A stretch of 12,890 nucleotides of DNA, from contig JBKOWN010000197.1 of NCBI GenBank assembly GCA_046724435.1, forward strand, positions 1 through 12,890. The letters are read 5' to 3'. The number at the start of each line of letters is the position of its first letter. Within the stretch, counting starts at the first letter, position 1. Under the pieces are notes generated by a model. The model saw only the letters and a program-made list of their open reading frames with translations. It was not told where the DNA came from and did no database searches. The DNA is from JALZAA01 sp046724435. GTDB taxonomy: Bacteria; Actinomycetota; Acidimicrobiia; IMCC26256; JACDBD01. The translations under genes and the position numbers were made by a program. This document shows positions 12,553-12,890 of this stretch, in pieces.

Positions 12553-12890
12553 ATGCCGCACGTGCCTCGGGCCGTGATCGTCACCGTCGGGGCGTCGCCG
12601 GCCGAGGTCGAGGAAGTCGCGCGCGAAGCGCTCAGGCTCCACCGCGATGACGACGGCAGGCTCACCGGATCCTTGCCCGATTGGACCGATCCGAATGCCC
12701 GTGTGTGCGTCGAGATCGAGCCCGACGACACGGGACGGGCCCGGGTCTCGATGGTCCTCGAGGCCGCGCCGCACGTCCCGTACTTCCAGTGGTTCTTCGG
12801 CCCGCTCCTGCGCCGGAGCGAGCAACATGCGTTGCAGCACCGGGCGGAGCTCCTCGCGGCTGAGGTCGAGGGCCGACCGAAGCCCCCGCC
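12553..12890 (+). CDS. Unrecognised protein, 5' part only (runs off the window)
   Basis: An open frame of 112 complete codons from ATG 12553 with no stop before the window ends. The visible part starts MPHVPRAVIVTVGASPAEVE, contains a charged alpha/beta-like region with alternating strands (ARVCVEIEPDD, ARVSMVLEAAPH), an aromatic segment PYFQWFFGPLL (about 76-86), a charged helix, and a proline-rich end GRPKPP. An aromatic amphipathic patch followed by a proline-rich linker could precede a membrane domain, perhaps a transporter with a cytoplasmic extension, but nothing in the visible sequence proves this. The start is tentative: GGAGGG lies about 13 bases upstream. It diverges from bcp with a 38-base gap. 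Confidence 0.6.
   Translation, partial: MPHVPRAVIVTVGASPAEVEEVAREALRLHRDDDGRLTGSLPDWTDPNARVCVEIEPDDTGRARVSMVLEAAPHVPYFQWFFGPLLRRSEQHALQHRAELLAAEVEGRPKPP

Overview
The window looks like chromosomal DNA of a high-GC actinobacterium, most plausibly from a FAS-II-using lineage such as Acidimicrobiia. Supporting signs are many GTG/TTG starts, starts with no ribosome binding site, a tRNA gene without encoded CCA, an ANTAR response regulator of the PdtaR type next to polA (the arrangement in Mycobacterium), and an InhA-like enoyl-ACP reductase. The assignment is inference; no rRNA or other taxonomic marker lies here. No phage, transposase, CRISPR array or other clear mobile DNA was seen.

Left part (1-1953, minus strand): reading right to left, a small coiled-coil protein, the PdtaR-like antitermination regulator, a 65-residue two-helix membrane protein and the 5' end of polA (cut by the window edge) form a probable operon. 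It diverges from a long-chain/isovaleryl-type acyl-CoA dehydrogenase (2016-3185). Both divergent genes appear to be read from leaderless mRNAs.

Middle part (3186-4827): a gene-poor spacer, a secreted protein with ten cysteines in a duplicated four-cysteine module and a Thr/Pro tail, two strong hairpins, a tRNA-Leu(CAA) gene and a small single-pass membrane protein. This is the most accessory-looking section.

Right part (4828-12018): a nearly complete type II fatty-acid synthesis locus. fabZ (minus) diverges from the plus-strand run fabD - lysine-less biotinyl-domain protein - fabH - fabG - acpP - fabF - acyl-CoA carboxylase carboxyltransferase - fabI, tightly packed with ATGA/GTGA overlaps. 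Malonyl loading (FabD), initiation (FabH), condensation (FabF), keto reduction (FabG), dehydration (FabZ) and enoyl reduction (FabI) are all present, with the carrier protein and a carboxyltransferase that would supply malonyl-CoA. The odd member is the 91-residue biotinyl-like protein: it contains no lysine at all, so it cannot be biotinylated or lipoylated. It resembles in concept the plant BADC regulators of acetyl-CoA carboxylase and is the best candidate here for something undescribed.

Right edge (12050-12890): a BCP-type peroxiredoxin (minus) diverges from the start of an unrecognised plus-strand gene that runs off the window.
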